Assembly (NCBI RefSeq): GCF_000429645.1
Contig: NZ_AUCG01000016.1
Location: 62,001 to 126,000, forward strand
Source of the DNA: Niveispirillum irakense DSM 11586
GTDB lineage: Bacteria > Pseudomonadota > Alphaproteobacteria > Azospirillales > Azospirillaceae
Reading direction: 5' to 3'
Length of the DNA stretch: 64,000 nt
Every line of letters begins with the position of its first letter. Positions within the stretch are counted from its first letter, which is position 1. Under the pieces are notes generated by a model. It made no database searches and was not told the DNA's origin. It saw only the letters and a program-made list of their open reading frames with translations. A program made the position numbers and the translations under genes. Positions 35,306-45,525 of the stretch are shown here, piece by piece.

Positions 35306-36631
35306 TCAGGAAGTGGGCGTGGGCTGGAAGCTCTGCGGCGCCGGATCAATGGCGACATTGCCGCTGCGCGTCACTTCCATCACCGCCAGCCCCCGTTCCG
35401 ACACGCCGGACGGCAGCAGGCGGAAAATGCCTTCCACTCCGCCAAACCCGTTGGGGCTGGTCAGGGCCTGGGTGGTGAAGCCTTCGCGACCACCATTGCG
35501 GGCCAGCACGGCGGCCAGCGCCGTGGCATCATAGGCCAGCGAGGCCAGCCGGTGCGGCTTATAGCCGTAAAGCTCCTGGAAGCGGCTTTCAAAGGCGGTG
35601 CGGCCTTCCGCCGGCGGGGCCGCGAACCAGCCGCCGACCAGCGCCGGCTCCCGTCCCAGACCCGGCTCATCCCACAGGCCCGTGCCCAGCAGGCGGACCG
35701 GGCCCGTATCAATATCAAAGAAGGGCAGCACCGCCGCCACTTCGCGCAAGGTCGCCCCGCCTTCTGCGATCAGCAGCGCATCGAACGGCAGATCGCCGAA
35801 CGTGTCGGCATTGGACAGGCGGCGCAGGGCCTGAAGCGACGCCTCATCCCCCAGGCTTTCCAGCCGCGCCCGTTCCGTCGCCAGGGCGGCGCGGCGATTA
35901 TCATAATCGGACAGGCGCTTGATAATCTCGGTCAGGTCGGAGGCTCCGGGGGCAAACCGCTCCACCTTGGTGACCTCCGCCCCCCATTGGCCTGCCGCCT
36001 TGGACAAAGCCTGCACCGTGGCCTCGCCATAAGGCGTGGCGGGGGCCAGGATGGCGAAGCGCTTGGCCCCCCGGTCTGCCGCAAGGGCGGCAACGCGGCG
36101 CACCTGCTCATGCGGCTGAAAACCCAGGATCCAGACGCCACCGCCAGCAACATTCCAATCACTGGAGAAACTCACCACAGGACGGCCGGCAGCCGCCGCG
36201 ATGGGCCGGACGGCGGATGCCTCCGCCGCGAAAACCGGGCCCAGCACGATGGACGCACCATCTGCGATCACGGTCCGCGCTGCTGCCGCAGCCCCATCGG
36301 GCGCGCCCTTGCTGTCGCGGGGCAGCAGCAGCAGCTTTTCATCCCCCAGATCGAAGATGGCCATTTGCGCAGCGTCCAGCATGCTCTGGCCAATGGCGGC
36401 ACTGGCGCCCGACAGCGGCAGCAGCAGCGCCACCCGCACCTTGTCATCCACCGGTTGGGCAGCCATGGGCGGGGGCGTCACCACCGGGGGCGGGGTTGTC
36501 ACGACAGGGGCTTGCGGGGCAGGGGGCGGGGCCGTTACCGTGCCGGGGCTGGCACAGGCCGACAAAAGCCCGGCCCCCAGGGCCAGCACTGCCAGCTTGG
36601 CGGCCATCCGGCGCCCGTCGATCCGTCTCAT
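35306..36631 (-). CDS. LpoA-like penicillin-binding-protein activator lipoprotein
   Basis: 441 residues from MRRIDGRR. A signal peptide ends in the lipobox LLSAC, followed by a Pro/Thr/Val-rich linker of about 35 residues, then a two-lobed type I periplasmic-binding-protein fold (VRVALLLPLSGASAAIGQSMLDAAQMA; VLGPVFAAEASAVRPIA). This matches alphaproteobacterial homologues of LpoA, an outer-membrane lipoprotein that activates PBP1A. The divergent rsmI-yraN pair 30 bases away supports the LpoA assignment, as in the enterobacterial rsmI/lpoA/yraN locus. It heads an apparent unit with the L,D-transpeptidase, cdd and deoC. Confidence 0.85.
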   Translation of the reverse strand: MRRIDGRRMAAKLAVLALGAGLLSACASPGTVTAPPPAPQAPVVTTPPPVVTPPPMAAQPVDDKVRVALLLPLSGASAAIGQSMLDAAQMAIFDLGDEKLLLLPRDSKGAPDGAAAAARTVIADGASIVLGPVFAAEASAVRPIAAAAGRPVVSFSSDWNVAGGGVWILGFQPHEQVRRVAALAADRGAKRFAILAPATPYGEATVQALSKAAGQWGAEVTKVERFAPGASDLTEIIKRLSDYDNRRAALATERARLESLGDEASLQALRRLSNADTFGDLPFDALLIAEGGATLREVAAVLPFFDIDTGPVRLLGTGLWDEPGLGREPALVGGWFAAPPAEGRTAFESRFQELYGYKPHRLASLAYDATALAAVLARNGGREGFTTQALTSPNGFGGVEGIFRLLPSGVSERGLAVMEVTRSGNVAIDPAPQSFQPTPTS

Positions 36632-36661
36632 CCGCAACCCCATCCTGTTGAAATCGAACCC

Positions 36662-37636
36662 ATGGACGATGCTCCCACCCCCGACGACACCCTGCCCGAT
36701 GATGATGATATGGGCGAGGTGGTCCCCGGCGATGCCGACATGTCGGTGGCGGAAGGTAACGGCACGGGGCCGATCCGTAAACCGGCCGCCGGGCTTTACA
36801 TCGTCGCCACCCCCATCGGCAATGCCGGCGACATAACACTGCGCGCGCTGGAAGTGTTGCGCGGCGTGGATGCCATTGCGTGCGAGGATACGCGCGTTAC
36901 CGGCAAATTGCTGCGCCGTTATGGTATTGGCACCCGGCTGGTGCCGTATCATGACCATAACGCGGCAAAGATGCGGCCACAGATTCTGGGCCGCGTCGCC
37001 GGCGGGGCCGCCATCGCGCTGGTCTCCGATGCCGGCACGCCGCTGGTCAGCGATCCCGGCTTCAAACTGGTGCGGGAAGCGCGCGAACAGGGCCTGCCCG
37101 TCACCCATCTGCCGGGCGCCAATGCCGCGCTGACGGCCCTGGTCCTCTCGGGCCTGCCGTCCGACCGTTTCCTGTTCGGCGGGTTCCTGCCGCCCAAATC
37201 CGCCGCCCGGCGCACAGCGCTGGAGGCGTTCCGCACCCTGCAGGCCACGCTGATCTTCTACGAATCGGCGCAGCGGCTGGGCGACATGCTGGCCGACATC
37301 GCCGCCACCCTGGGCGCGCGTGAAGTGGCCGTGGCCCGGGAACTGACCAAGATGTTTGAGGAGGTGCGGCGTGGTGGCGCGGCCGAACTTTCCGCCTTCT
37401 ATGAGGAAAACGGGCCGCCAAAAGGCGAGGTTGTCGTCGTGATCGGCCCGCCCGCTGCCGATGCTGCCGCCACCGATGCTGCCGATCTGGACACGCTGCT
37501 GGCCCAGGCGCTGGAAGGAGGCTTGAGCGTGCGCGACGCCGCCGCCCATGTCGCCACCATCACCGGCCAGCCGAAAAAGGCGGTCTATGCCAGGGCGCTG
37601 GAACTGGGGGGCGGCGGCCGTGGCCGCACGCCGTAG
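36662..37636 (+). CDS. rsmI: 16S rRNA 2'-O-ribose C1402 methyltransferase RsmI
   Basis: 324 residues. After an acidic 45-residue N-terminal extension come the family motifs: LYIVATPIGNAGDITLRALEVLRGVDAIACEDTRVTGKLL, LVSDAGTPLVSDPG and RELTKMFEEV. It methylates the ribose of C1402 of 16S rRNA together with RsmH. A tetrapyrrole-methylase fold. The exact start within the acidic extension is uncertain, and the ribosome site is weak. Divergent from the LpoA-like gene; yraN overlaps its end by 17 bases. Confidence 0.93.
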   Translation: MDDAPTPDDTLPDDDDMGEVVPGDADMSVAEGNGTGPIRKPAAGLYIVATPIGNAGDITLRALEVLRGVDAIACEDTRVTGKLLRRYGIGTRLVPYHDHNAAKMRPQILGRVAGGAAIALVSDAGTPLVSDPGFKLVREAREQGLPVTHLPGANAALTALVLSGLPSDRFLFGGFLPPKSAARRTALEAFRTLQATLIFYESAQRLGDMLADIAATLGAREVAVARELTKMFEEVRRGGAAELSAFYEENGPPKGEVVVVIGPPAADAAATDAADLDTLLAQALEGGLSVRDAAAHVATITGQPKKAVYARALELGGGGRGRTP

Positions 37637-38012
37637 GGCACCCGGTGACCGGGACAACCGGCGGCGGGCCGAAAGGCTGGGCCGCTGGGCGGAATATGCC
37701 TGCCTGCTGATGCTGTGGCTGCAAGGCTACCGCATCCTGGCCCGCCGCCTGCGCCTGCCGGTGGGGGAAATTGATATCATCGCCACCAAGGGCAAGGTCC
37801 TGGCGGTGGTGGAAGTGAAGGCCCGGCCCAGCCTGGAGGCAGCCCTGGCCGCCCTGCCCCAGACAAGCTGGCGCCGCCGCCATGCCGCCATCCATCATTT
37901 CATTGCCCGACGCCCGCATCTGGCCGGCCATGGCATCCGTTTCGACCTGATGGCCGTCCTGCCCCGCCGCCTGCCCCGGCATATCCCGGATGTGTGGCAG
38001 GCCGGGCGATAG
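37620..38012 (+). CDS. YraN/UPF0102 family endonuclease-like protein
   Basis: 130 residues from a GTG inside the rsmI 3' end, with a GGGGGG ribosome site. RRRAERLGRWAEYACLLMLWLQGYRILARRLR at the N-terminus and the PD-(D/E)xK-type core GEIDIIATKGKVLAVVEVKAR (Glu, Asp, Glu-x-Lys) identify the family. Function is unproven; a link to Holliday-junction-type nucleases has been proposed from fold. Coupled to rsmI, the usual context in many proteobacteria. Confidence 0.88.
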   Translation: MAARRRAPGDRDNRRRAERLGRWAEYACLLMLWLQGYRILARRLRLPVGEIDIIATKGKVLAVVEVKARPSLEAALAALPQTSWRRRHAAIHHFIARRPHLAGHGIRFDLMAVLPRRLPRHIPDVWQAGR

Positions 38013-38036
38013 GGGCGCTTAATCCGACGATCGCGC

Positions 38037-38861
38037 CTACCTCAAAAATTCAGGCTTATCCTGGCTTTTGGCGAAGGCGGTGAAGGGGGCAACCCCTTCT
38101 GGGCGGAAACCCGCCTGGAATAGCTTATCGACCGCCTGTTTCTGTTCCGGCGTGGTCGCAGGCCCGCCCATCTTGGCAACGGCCCGGCCCAACCGGGCAT
38201 TTGCGGCTTCCATCGCCATGCCCGTGGCGTCCTGTTTCAGGATTTCTGCATGTTCCTGCTCAAACGCCTCTTCCTGCCGGCGATATTCAGAAATGCGCTC
38301 GCTCATTTCCTCGCTTGTGATTTCGCCTCGCTCATGTTGTGCGGAAATATCCGTTAGGGACTGCATGTTGCTGATTATCTGCTTTTGCAATTCACGCTGC
38401 TTATCCATTATTCGGTTCGCTTCAGCAGATTGAGCCTTCTCCGCTTCTGTAAAAGGCTCTTCACTCCAAGCCTGGATAAATATGGATTGGTTCGCCATAT
38501 ATTGCAGACCAAGCTCAACATCCTTGGCCGTTACACTGCCTTTTTCATATAAAGACTGAAGCTCATCCTGGTCTTTTTTATCAAGAGAGGCGAATATTTT
38601 TGCCGTATCGCCAGACAAAATACCCGCCAACCCATCCTGTTCAGAAGGGGCGGACGGCGTAACCATCTTACTGGCAGAAGAACTTTCCTTTTGCTTTAAC
38701 GCCTTAGCCAGGGGACTCAGAACAACCTGATCCTCAGGACGAGCCGGGTCGGCGTTGACGGCCGATGAAGGTAAAAATTCCTTCTTCTGGAACAGAGCGG
38801 CAGGATTTGACGGGCCATACCCTGCTGAAACACGAAAAATATCTGTCACATTGACAACCAT
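38037..38861 (-). CDS. Unknown coiled-coil protein
   Basis: 274 residues from MVVNVTDI (38861), preceded by GAGGTGG. No family is recognised. It has no signal peptide or membrane helix. A Ser/Ala/Pro-rich N-terminal third contains a VLSPLAKALKQKE segment; the middle and C-terminal part is strongly helical and rich in Glu, Gln, Lys and Met, with long coiled-coil-like stretches (ANRIMDKQRELQKQIISNMQ, EYRRQEEAFEQEHAEILKQ). Base composition in the middle of the gene is visibly lower in GC than in its neighbours, a possible sign of acquisition. Convergent with yraN. Confidence 0.7.
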   Translation of the reverse strand: MVVNVTDIFRVSAGYGPSNPAALFQKKEFLPSSAVNADPARPEDQVVLSPLAKALKQKESSSASKMVTPSAPSEQDGLAGILSGDTAKIFASLDKKDQDELQSLYEKGSVTAKDVELGLQYMANQSIFIQAWSEEPFTEAEKAQSAEANRIMDKQRELQKQIISNMQSLTDISAQHERGEITSEEMSERISEYRRQEEAFEQEHAEILKQDATGMAMEAANARLGRAVAKMGGPATTPEQKQAVDKLFQAGFRPEGVAPFTAFAKSQDKPEFLR

Positions 38862-39051
38862 AGCCACCTCCCCTGCAAGAGAATACCGATTATTACATAG
38901 TACAAAGCGTGATGATAGATTTAGTACGCGAGATAAGCCCGCCCGTTACCACCATCCCACAGCGCACAAGCTTGCCATGCCCGATCAAGGGTGCCCAAAC
39001 CGGGGTCCGCGGCGTAGTCCTGTCTTGTCACGCGATAAAGAGGATGAGGTG

Positions 39052-40371
39052 ATGCCGAACGCCGTGGTCCGCCGGGGGCGGCAATTATGGGTGGCGCCGC
39101 ATATCTGGCGGCGGCGGTTCGTCTTTTGGGGCGGGGGGCTGTGTGTCGGCGTCGTCGCCGTGCTGTTTGCCTGGGCTGCCGATGGTGCCGCAGAGCTGTT
39201 CACCCATATTGCCGGTCGCTGGCCCTGGCTGCCCCTGATCCTGACCCCTGGCGGTCTGGCCTTGTCGGCTTGGCTGACCAGCCGCTATTTCCCCATGGCC
39301 GGCGGCAGCGGCATTCCACAAGCCGTTGCCGCCCGCGCGACCAAGGTCCAGGAACTGCGTGACCGGCTGGTATCGCTGCCTGCCGCCGCCGGCAAGATGG
39401 TGCTGACCCTGCTGGCACTGGGTGTCGGTGCCTCAGTGGGCCGCGAGGGGCCGACAGTGCAGGTTGGTGCTGCCATCATGAACGCCATCGGCCGCAAGCT
39501 GGGCGACCGGATGCCCGGCCTGCTGCTGGCCGGTGCGGCCGCCGGTGTCGCCGCCGCCTTCAACACACCCCTGGCCGGGCTGGTCTTCGCGATTGAGGAG
39601 ATGGGCCGTGCCTTCCAGGTCCGCTCCGCCCATCTGGTGCTGTCCGCCGTGCTGCTGGCCGGTATCGCCTCGCTCGCCATGCAGGGGGACTACACCTATT
39701 TCGGTCACACGCGGGAGGTGCTGCACGGCTGGCAAGACTGGTCGCTGGTGCTGGCCTGCGGTGTTGTCGGCGGCCTGATGGGTGGGTTGTTCAGCCGGCT
39801 GATGGTCAGCTTCGCCTATGGGCTGCCCGGCCGGCTGGGCCGGGGCCTGAAGCGCCATCCGGTGCTGTTCGCCGCCGGCTGCGGCCTGTTGATCGCCCTG
39901 CTGGGGCTGGCATCCGGCGGCGCCACCTACGGCACCGGCTATGAACAATCCAAGGCCTTGCTGGATGGCGAGGGCGGCGTTTCCCCCTTTTTCATGCTGA
40001 CCAAGTTCGCCGCCACGCTGCTTTCCTGTATCACCGGCGTGCCGGGCGGCTTTTTCAGCCCATCGCTGGCGATCGGGGCCGGGATGGGGGCCACCATTGC
40101 CGATATCCTGAACAGCCATGCCGTGGGTGCGGCTGCCCTGCTGGGCATGGCGGGATATTTCGCCGGCGTGGTGCAGGCCCCCATCACGGCCTTCGTCATC
40201 GTGCTGGAAATGACCGGCAACCATGCCATGGCGGCCCCGGTGATGATGGCCAGCCTGATCGGCTTTTCCATCTCCCGCATGACGGGCGCGCCGGCCGTCT
40301 ATCACGCACTCGCCCACCGCTATCTGCCCAAGGCGGCGGAAACGGAGAAGCGGGACCAGCAGGCCCCTTAA
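39052..40371 (+). CDS. CLC-family chloride/proton antiporter
   Basis: 439 residues with about 10 hydrophobic helices. The anion-selectivity motifs are intact: GSGIP at 85-89, GREGP at 130-134 with the gating Glu132, and GGFFSPSLAIG in the second half. The proton-path Glu expected in FAIEEM is also present, so it should be an antiporter and not a channel. No C-terminal CBS domains. The start at 39052 has AGAGGATGAGG upstream. Convergent with purA across a strong shared terminator. Substrate could be chloride or fluoride; the motifs fit the canonical chloride type better. Confidence 0.92.
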   Translation: MPNAVVRRGRQLWVAPHIWRRRFVFWGGGLCVGVVAVLFAWAADGAAELFTHIAGRWPWLPLILTPGGLALSAWLTSRYFPMAGGSGIPQAVAARATKVQELRDRLVSLPAAAGKMVLTLLALGVGASVGREGPTVQVGAAIMNAIGRKLGDRMPGLLLAGAAAGVAAAFNTPLAGLVFAIEEMGRAFQVRSAHLVLSAVLLAGIASLAMQGDYTYFGHTREVLHGWQDWSLVLACGVVGGLMGGLFSRLMVSFAYGLPGRLGRGLKRHPVLFAAGCGLLIALLGLASGGATYGTGYEQSKALLDGEGGVSPFFMLTKFAATLLSCITGVPGGFFSPSLAIGAGMGATIADILNSHAVGAAALLGMAGYFAGVVQAPITAFVIVLEMTGNHAMAAPVMMASLIGFSISRMTGAPAVYHALAHRYLPKAAETEKRDQQAP

Positions 40372-40380
40372 ACCACACAT

Positions 40381-40410
40381 GAAAACGCCGCCCGGTGGGG
40401 CGGCGTTTTC
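40381..40410. terminator. Bidirectional terminator between the CLC gene and purA
   Basis: A perfect 13-bp stem (40381-40393 with 40398-40410), with A-run and T-run on the two sides, serves both convergent genes. Confidence 0.92.
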
Positions 40411-40423
40411 TAGTCAAACCAGA

Positions 40424-41716
<1,293 letters not shown>

Positions 41717-41792
41717 GATTTTCTCCGCTCTTCTCGCAAGGTGGCAGCACCCTTCTCCTGAAGGGCGCTACCCGCATTGAAACCCAATAGGA

Positions 41793-42956
41793 TCAAACAG
41801 CTTCCGGCACGCCCTGGCGCAGCACATGCGAACAGCCCAGCCGCTTCGCCTCTGCCACCACATCATCGGCATTATCCATGGCGGCAACCGTGTGCCAGCC
41901 ATCCGCCCGCAGCGCCGATGCCGCCGCATAATCCGTACCCAGCGGCAACAGCACGCGGGGGACCGGCTGCGGGCCGGGGATGGCGCGCAAAACCGTGTCG
42001 GTGAAAATGGTGAAGCCGGTCGCAGGCTCGCCCACCGGGCTGTCGCCACCGGTGCGATAACGCCCGCCGCGCCCCACCTCGCCCCGCACTCCGCGCGCAA
42101 ACAGGGTGAAGCTGACACCGGTCTGATATTCAAAGCCGCGCATTTCCACCGGGTCGATGGTCACAGCCAGATGCGGGGCCGCCTGCCCGATCAGCGCCAC
42201 CACTTCGGTCAGGCGCTGGCGTGCGGCTTGGGCCACGGGCGGCAGGTCGATGGCGGCCAGCCGCTCCACCGCCGCCGGGGCGGGACCGCTGGCGCCAAGG
42301 ATGGCGGCAAACAGGTCGGCATGCGGACCGGCCGCTTCCGCCAGCGCCTTGGCATCCCGGTGGTCCAGCGCCGCACGCAGGCGGGCATAATCATCCGCGG
42401 TCAGGTTCAGCGCCTGGGCCACGGCAGGCACCAGGGTGGGCACGGTCAGATCAATGGAAACGCCCTTGGCGCCGATCACCGACAGGGCAGAGGCGGCCAG
42501 CAGCACAATCTCCGCATCGGCCTCGGCCCGGTCGGGGCCGACCAGCTCCACGCCGACCTGGCCGAACTGGCGTTCCTGGCGCAGACTGCTGCCCTTCACG
42601 CGCAGCACCTGGCCGGCATAGGACAGGCGCAGCGGCCGGGCGGCCTTGCGCAGCCTTGTGGCGGCGATGCGCGCCACCTGGGGCGTCATGTCCGACCGGA
42701 CACCCATCATACGCTGGGATACCGGGTCCATGATGCGGAAGGTCTGGTTGGCGAGTGCCGCGGCGGAGCCAGAGAGCAGCCCCTCCTCGAACTCCACCAA
42801 AGGCGGCTTCACCCGCTCATAGCCGTGACGGTGAAATTCCTTCAGCAGGCGGCCGACAACCTGCGCCTCATGCTCCGCATCCGGCGGCAGCAGGTCACGC
42901 AATCCGGTAGGCAGCAATGCCTTGGCGGCCAGCGCCTTGGTGGGCGTATCGCTCAT
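41793..42956 (-). CDS. hisZ: ATP phosphoribosyltransferase regulatory subunit HisZ
   Basis: 387 residues, a HisRS-like catalytic-fold protein without tRNA-binding parts. LLPTGLRDLLPPDAEHEAQVV, SQRMMGVRSDMTPQVARIAATRL and a degenerate late motif (GFEYQTGVSFTLFARG, GRGGRYR) are HisZ hallmarks. HisZ is needed with the short form of HisG for the first step of histidine synthesis. hisG is not in the window. Located upstream of purA on the same strand. Confidence 0.93.
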   Translation of the reverse strand: MSDTPTKALAAKALLPTGLRDLLPPDAEHEAQVVGRLLKEFHRHGYERVKPPLVEFEEGLLSGSAAALANQTFRIMDPVSQRMMGVRSDMTPQVARIAATRLRKAARPLRLSYAGQVLRVKGSSLRQERQFGQVGVELVGPDRAEADAEIVLLAASALSVIGAKGVSIDLTVPTLVPAVAQALNLTADDYARLRAALDHRDAKALAEAAGPHADLFAAILGASGPAPAAVERLAAIDLPPVAQAARQRLTEVVALIGQAAPHLAVTIDPVEMRGFEYQTGVSFTLFARGVRGEVGRGGRYRTGGDSPVGEPATGFTIFTDTVLRAIPGPQPVPRVLLPLGTDYAAASALRADGWHTVAAMDNADDVVAEAKRLGCSHVLRQGVPEAV

Positions 42957-43631
42957 GGGGCAGGAACCGATGTCTCATACATGCCAATGGCCGGGGGTGG
43001 CCCCCCAACACCGGTAACCGGTCTTAGCCCACACCCCGCCTTCACGCAAATGCAAAGGATACCCGGCATAGCGCGGCTGCCCTGCGCGCGTGCAGGGTGG
43101 ATAGGGCAAGCAGCCAACATGCACGAGTGATGGTCATTGTAATATACAACTATGGACGAATTGCTGCTTATCCGTTCACCCATTTCCAGCTTTTTTCAAG
43201 GTGATAGGGCTAAATTCATATTCAAGGATATGAAATATGGATTCTGGCACAGAATAATTACAAATATTGATGCCTAAATTTTTCGCATCATTTTAAATCA
43301 AAAATTATCATTTTTAAATTAAATTGCCGTATTAAACTATAATATAATTGAAAATTACAACAAATATATTATAGTTGTACATTATTATTATAAATTAAAT
43401 TATTGGCACTTTTATACATGAATTTTTTACCTAACTCAAATAAGGCACGTGAACTTAGTATAAACACTGGATTTTAATCCAACCCCATTGGTATTTATCC
43501 ACACCATTTACCAGTGAGAATTACTAGGTGGAGCTTTCTGACCTATTACGGGCGGCGCCCCTATGGCTGTCTGACGCGAGCGCCGCCCCCTCCTATCCGG
43601 ATAGGCTTATATTAAAAACACCCGGAAGCAG
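42957..43631. other. 675-base intergenic region, AT-rich, no gene seen
   Basis: From about 43140 to 43500 the composition falls to roughly one quarter GC, against over 60 percent elsewhere, with long A/T runs. No open frame looks coding. At the right-hand end are a 9-bp hairpin (43550-43558 with 43580-43588, 21-base loop) and a perfect 14-base palindrome at 43592-43605, both just past the stop of the orphan lipoprotein and so possibly its terminator. Confidence 0.6.
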
Positions 43632-44159
43632 TTAGCGTCGCACCAAGTCAGGAGAGGGGACCATATCTTTCATTTCAATGAAGCATAATGCCTCAATATG
43701 CCCCCACAAATTTGGGTCCTTATCTTTTTTAGCTTCTTGTTCGTCACACGTCGTCCAATCACTTTTTTTACCTACAAGATAATCCAACCTTTGCCAAAAC
43801 AGATCAAATAAAGCAGACCCCCCCGCCAATCTTCCACTCGAGTAGTTATTTTGGGATAATGCTTCCAATTTTGCAATTACAACCCCACCATCTTCACGAA
43901 CACGAAAATTCCACACAGTTCCCTGCCCTGGAAGAAGAGTAGAACTATGAGATGCAGAAAAACCATCACCAAATTCGGAAAATTTGAAGTCATCACCATC
44001 GGCGAGAACAAGAACATTCATTGCAGATTTTTTAACATCTTCTTGTTTTATTCCCTCATATCGACGCTCGAACATTGCATCGACCTGCTCTTTTGTCATT
44101 ACGTGAGTCGATCCACAGCCTGACAACAAAAGGGCAAATGCGATAAAAATTTTACGCAT
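43632..44159 (-). CDS. Orphan lipoprotein in an AT-rich patch
   Basis: 175 residues. A lipoprotein signal (MRKIFIAFALLLSGC, lipid Cys15) is followed by a mature domain with no family I recognise. It contains mixed polar sequence, a KSDWTTCDEQ segment and a second Cys in ALCFIEM, which could form a disulfide. GC content is strikingly low and codon use (AAA, AAT, TTT, ATA) is unlike the neighbours. Together with AT-rich flanks on both sides this points to horizontal acquisition. Function is unknown. Confidence 0.75.
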   Translation of the reverse strand: MRKIFIAFALLLSGCGSTHVMTKEQVDAMFERRYEGIKQEDVKKSAMNVLVLADGDDFKFSEFGDGFSASHSSTLLPGQGTVWNFRVREDGGVVIAKLEALSQNNYSSGRLAGGSALFDLFWQRLDYLVGKKSDWTTCDEQEAKKDKDPNLWGHIEALCFIEMKDMVPSPDLVRR

Positions 44160-44473
44160 GCTAACGACACTCCTCTTTAATGATTTCTAAAAAAATTAGC
44201 ATTCCAAAATTCAAACCGTCAATATCGCTTTGAAAATAGAAAAATAATTCAACAAATAGATGAAAATTTATTAAATCAATAGCGTAGGCAAGGACGCCAA
44301 GGACGGCGACCCTGCTACCATGGGAGAGACGCGACGTCATTGGCTACCGTCGTTTCAAGCACCGCCAGCGACCATCTCACGAAGTCACTGCCCGTTTCCG
44401 GTGGAACCTGATAAAGCTGCGCCATTAACCGGTACGGTCAACGGAACCGGGACAGGAACGGGATTAAGACAAG
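44160..44473. other. 314-base gap before the esterase gene
   Basis: The first 120 bases continue the AT-rich patch and should hold the lipoprotein promoter (leftward). Composition then returns to the local norm at about 44290. Short GGAACCGGGACAGGAACGGG-type direct repeats occur just before the esterase start. No gene is supported. Confidence 0.45.
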
Positions 44474-45382
44474 ATGGCAGGGGAAACGGGGCGGCGATGG
44501 GCCGGCGCGCTGCTGCTGTGCGCGGCCCTTACCGGGTGTGGTAAGGGGCCAGACGACAGAATGGCGGCAGAGCGGCAGGCCGCGGTGGCCGGGGTGTTAT
44601 CCGACCAATGTGACGGCGTGGCCGCGCAGCCCGACACGCTGCCGGGCGCGCAAAGCGTCACTTATGCCCATCCAGGTGATCGCGACCTGCGCCTGCATCT
44701 GTTTCACCCCACCGGAAACCCAACGGGTGGCCGGCCCGCCATCCTGTTCTTCTTCGGCGGCAGTTGGCGCACCGGCAATATCGAGGCGTTCAGGCCCCAG
44801 GCCGAGGCCTTCGCCGCCAGGGGATATGTCGCCATCCTGGCTGATTATCGGGTGAAATGCCGCGATGGCTCCACCCCGGTGCAGTCCGTCAGCGACGCCG
44901 AAGCCGCCTATGACTGGCTGCATGACCATGCCAGCGCCTATGGTATCGACAGTCGGCGTATTGCCCTGGCGGGTGGTTCTGCCGGGGGGCATCTGGCGTT
45001 GATGGCGTCATTGGCCGCCAGTGCCGGCGCCAAGCCGGCGGCCCTGGTCCTGTTCAATCCCCCCGTCGATCTGGTCAGCCCCGCCCCGATTTACTTAAAG
45101 CCCCTGGCCTGGTGGATTTCACCAAGCCGCATGGGCGTTGGCGGTCTGCCGCCGACCTTGATCCTGCACGGGTCGGCTGACAGCAAGGTGCCGATTGCCA
45201 GTGTGCGGGCCTTCTGCGACCACGCCACGGATGCCGGCCGTATCTGCCGGCTGGTGGAATATGAGGGGCTGGAACATAGCTTCTATAACAGCCGCGTCCC
45301 CGATCCCGTCACTGGCCGTTCCCCTTATGATGACACGCTGGGCCGGGCATTGGGGTTCGTGGAACAGATGCTGGATATCTGA
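44474..45382 (+). CDS. Alpha/beta-hydrolase esterase, predicted lipoprotein
   Basis: 302 residues. The N-terminus has a lipobox (LLLCAALTGC, Cys22). The hydrolase core resembles the acetyl-esterase/BD-FAE group: oxyanion FFFGGSWRTGN, nucleophile elbow GGSAGGH (Ser about 174), an Asp in LHGSADSKVPI and a catalytic His in GLEHSF. It likely hydrolyses ester groups at the envelope surface; the substrate is unknown. It is convergent with the chemotaxis operon across a nested terminator. Confidence 0.85.
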   Translation: MAGETGRRWAGALLLCAALTGCGKGPDDRMAAERQAAVAGVLSDQCDGVAAQPDTLPGAQSVTYAHPGDRDLRLHLFHPTGNPTGGRPAILFFFGGSWRTGNIEAFRPQAEAFAARGYVAILADYRVKCRDGSTPVQSVSDAEAAYDWLHDHASAYGIDSRRIALAGGSAGGHLALMASLAASAGAKPAALVLFNPPVDLVSPAPIYLKPLAWWISPSRMGVGGLPPTLILHGSADSKVPIASVRAFCDHATDAGRICRLVEYEGLEHSFYNSRVPDPVTGRSPYDDTLGRALGFVEQMLDI

Positions 45383-45430
45383 TCCGTCAACGACTCGGGA
45401 ATGGCGATGACCGCCTGCGACTCCGTTTCC

Positions 45431-45525
45431 AAGTAAGGATAGAGAGCAGCTACACGGCCCGAAAGCAAGGAAAGCCGGCCTTTTCGGGCCGGCTTTCCAT
45501 TGGACGGCAGTGCCTATCCTTACTT
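45431..45525. terminator. Nested terminator between the esterase gene and cheR
   Basis: Inner hairpin: 12-bp perfect stem, 45469-45480 with 45487-45498, loop TTTTCG. Outer inverted repeat: 11 bp perfect, 45431-45441 with 45515-45525, whose right arm contains part of the cheR stop codon. Confidence 0.8.

Noticed and set aside
34691-36661. The long upstream part of the open frame that contains rsmI
   Set aside because: It runs antisense through the L,D-transpeptidase and LpoA-like genes and has no family similarity; RsmI homology starts only after 36662.
43632-44159. The orphan lipoprotein as a phage-defence or immunity protein
   Set aside because: Only location and composition point that way; there is no partner gene or domain, so no function was assigned.
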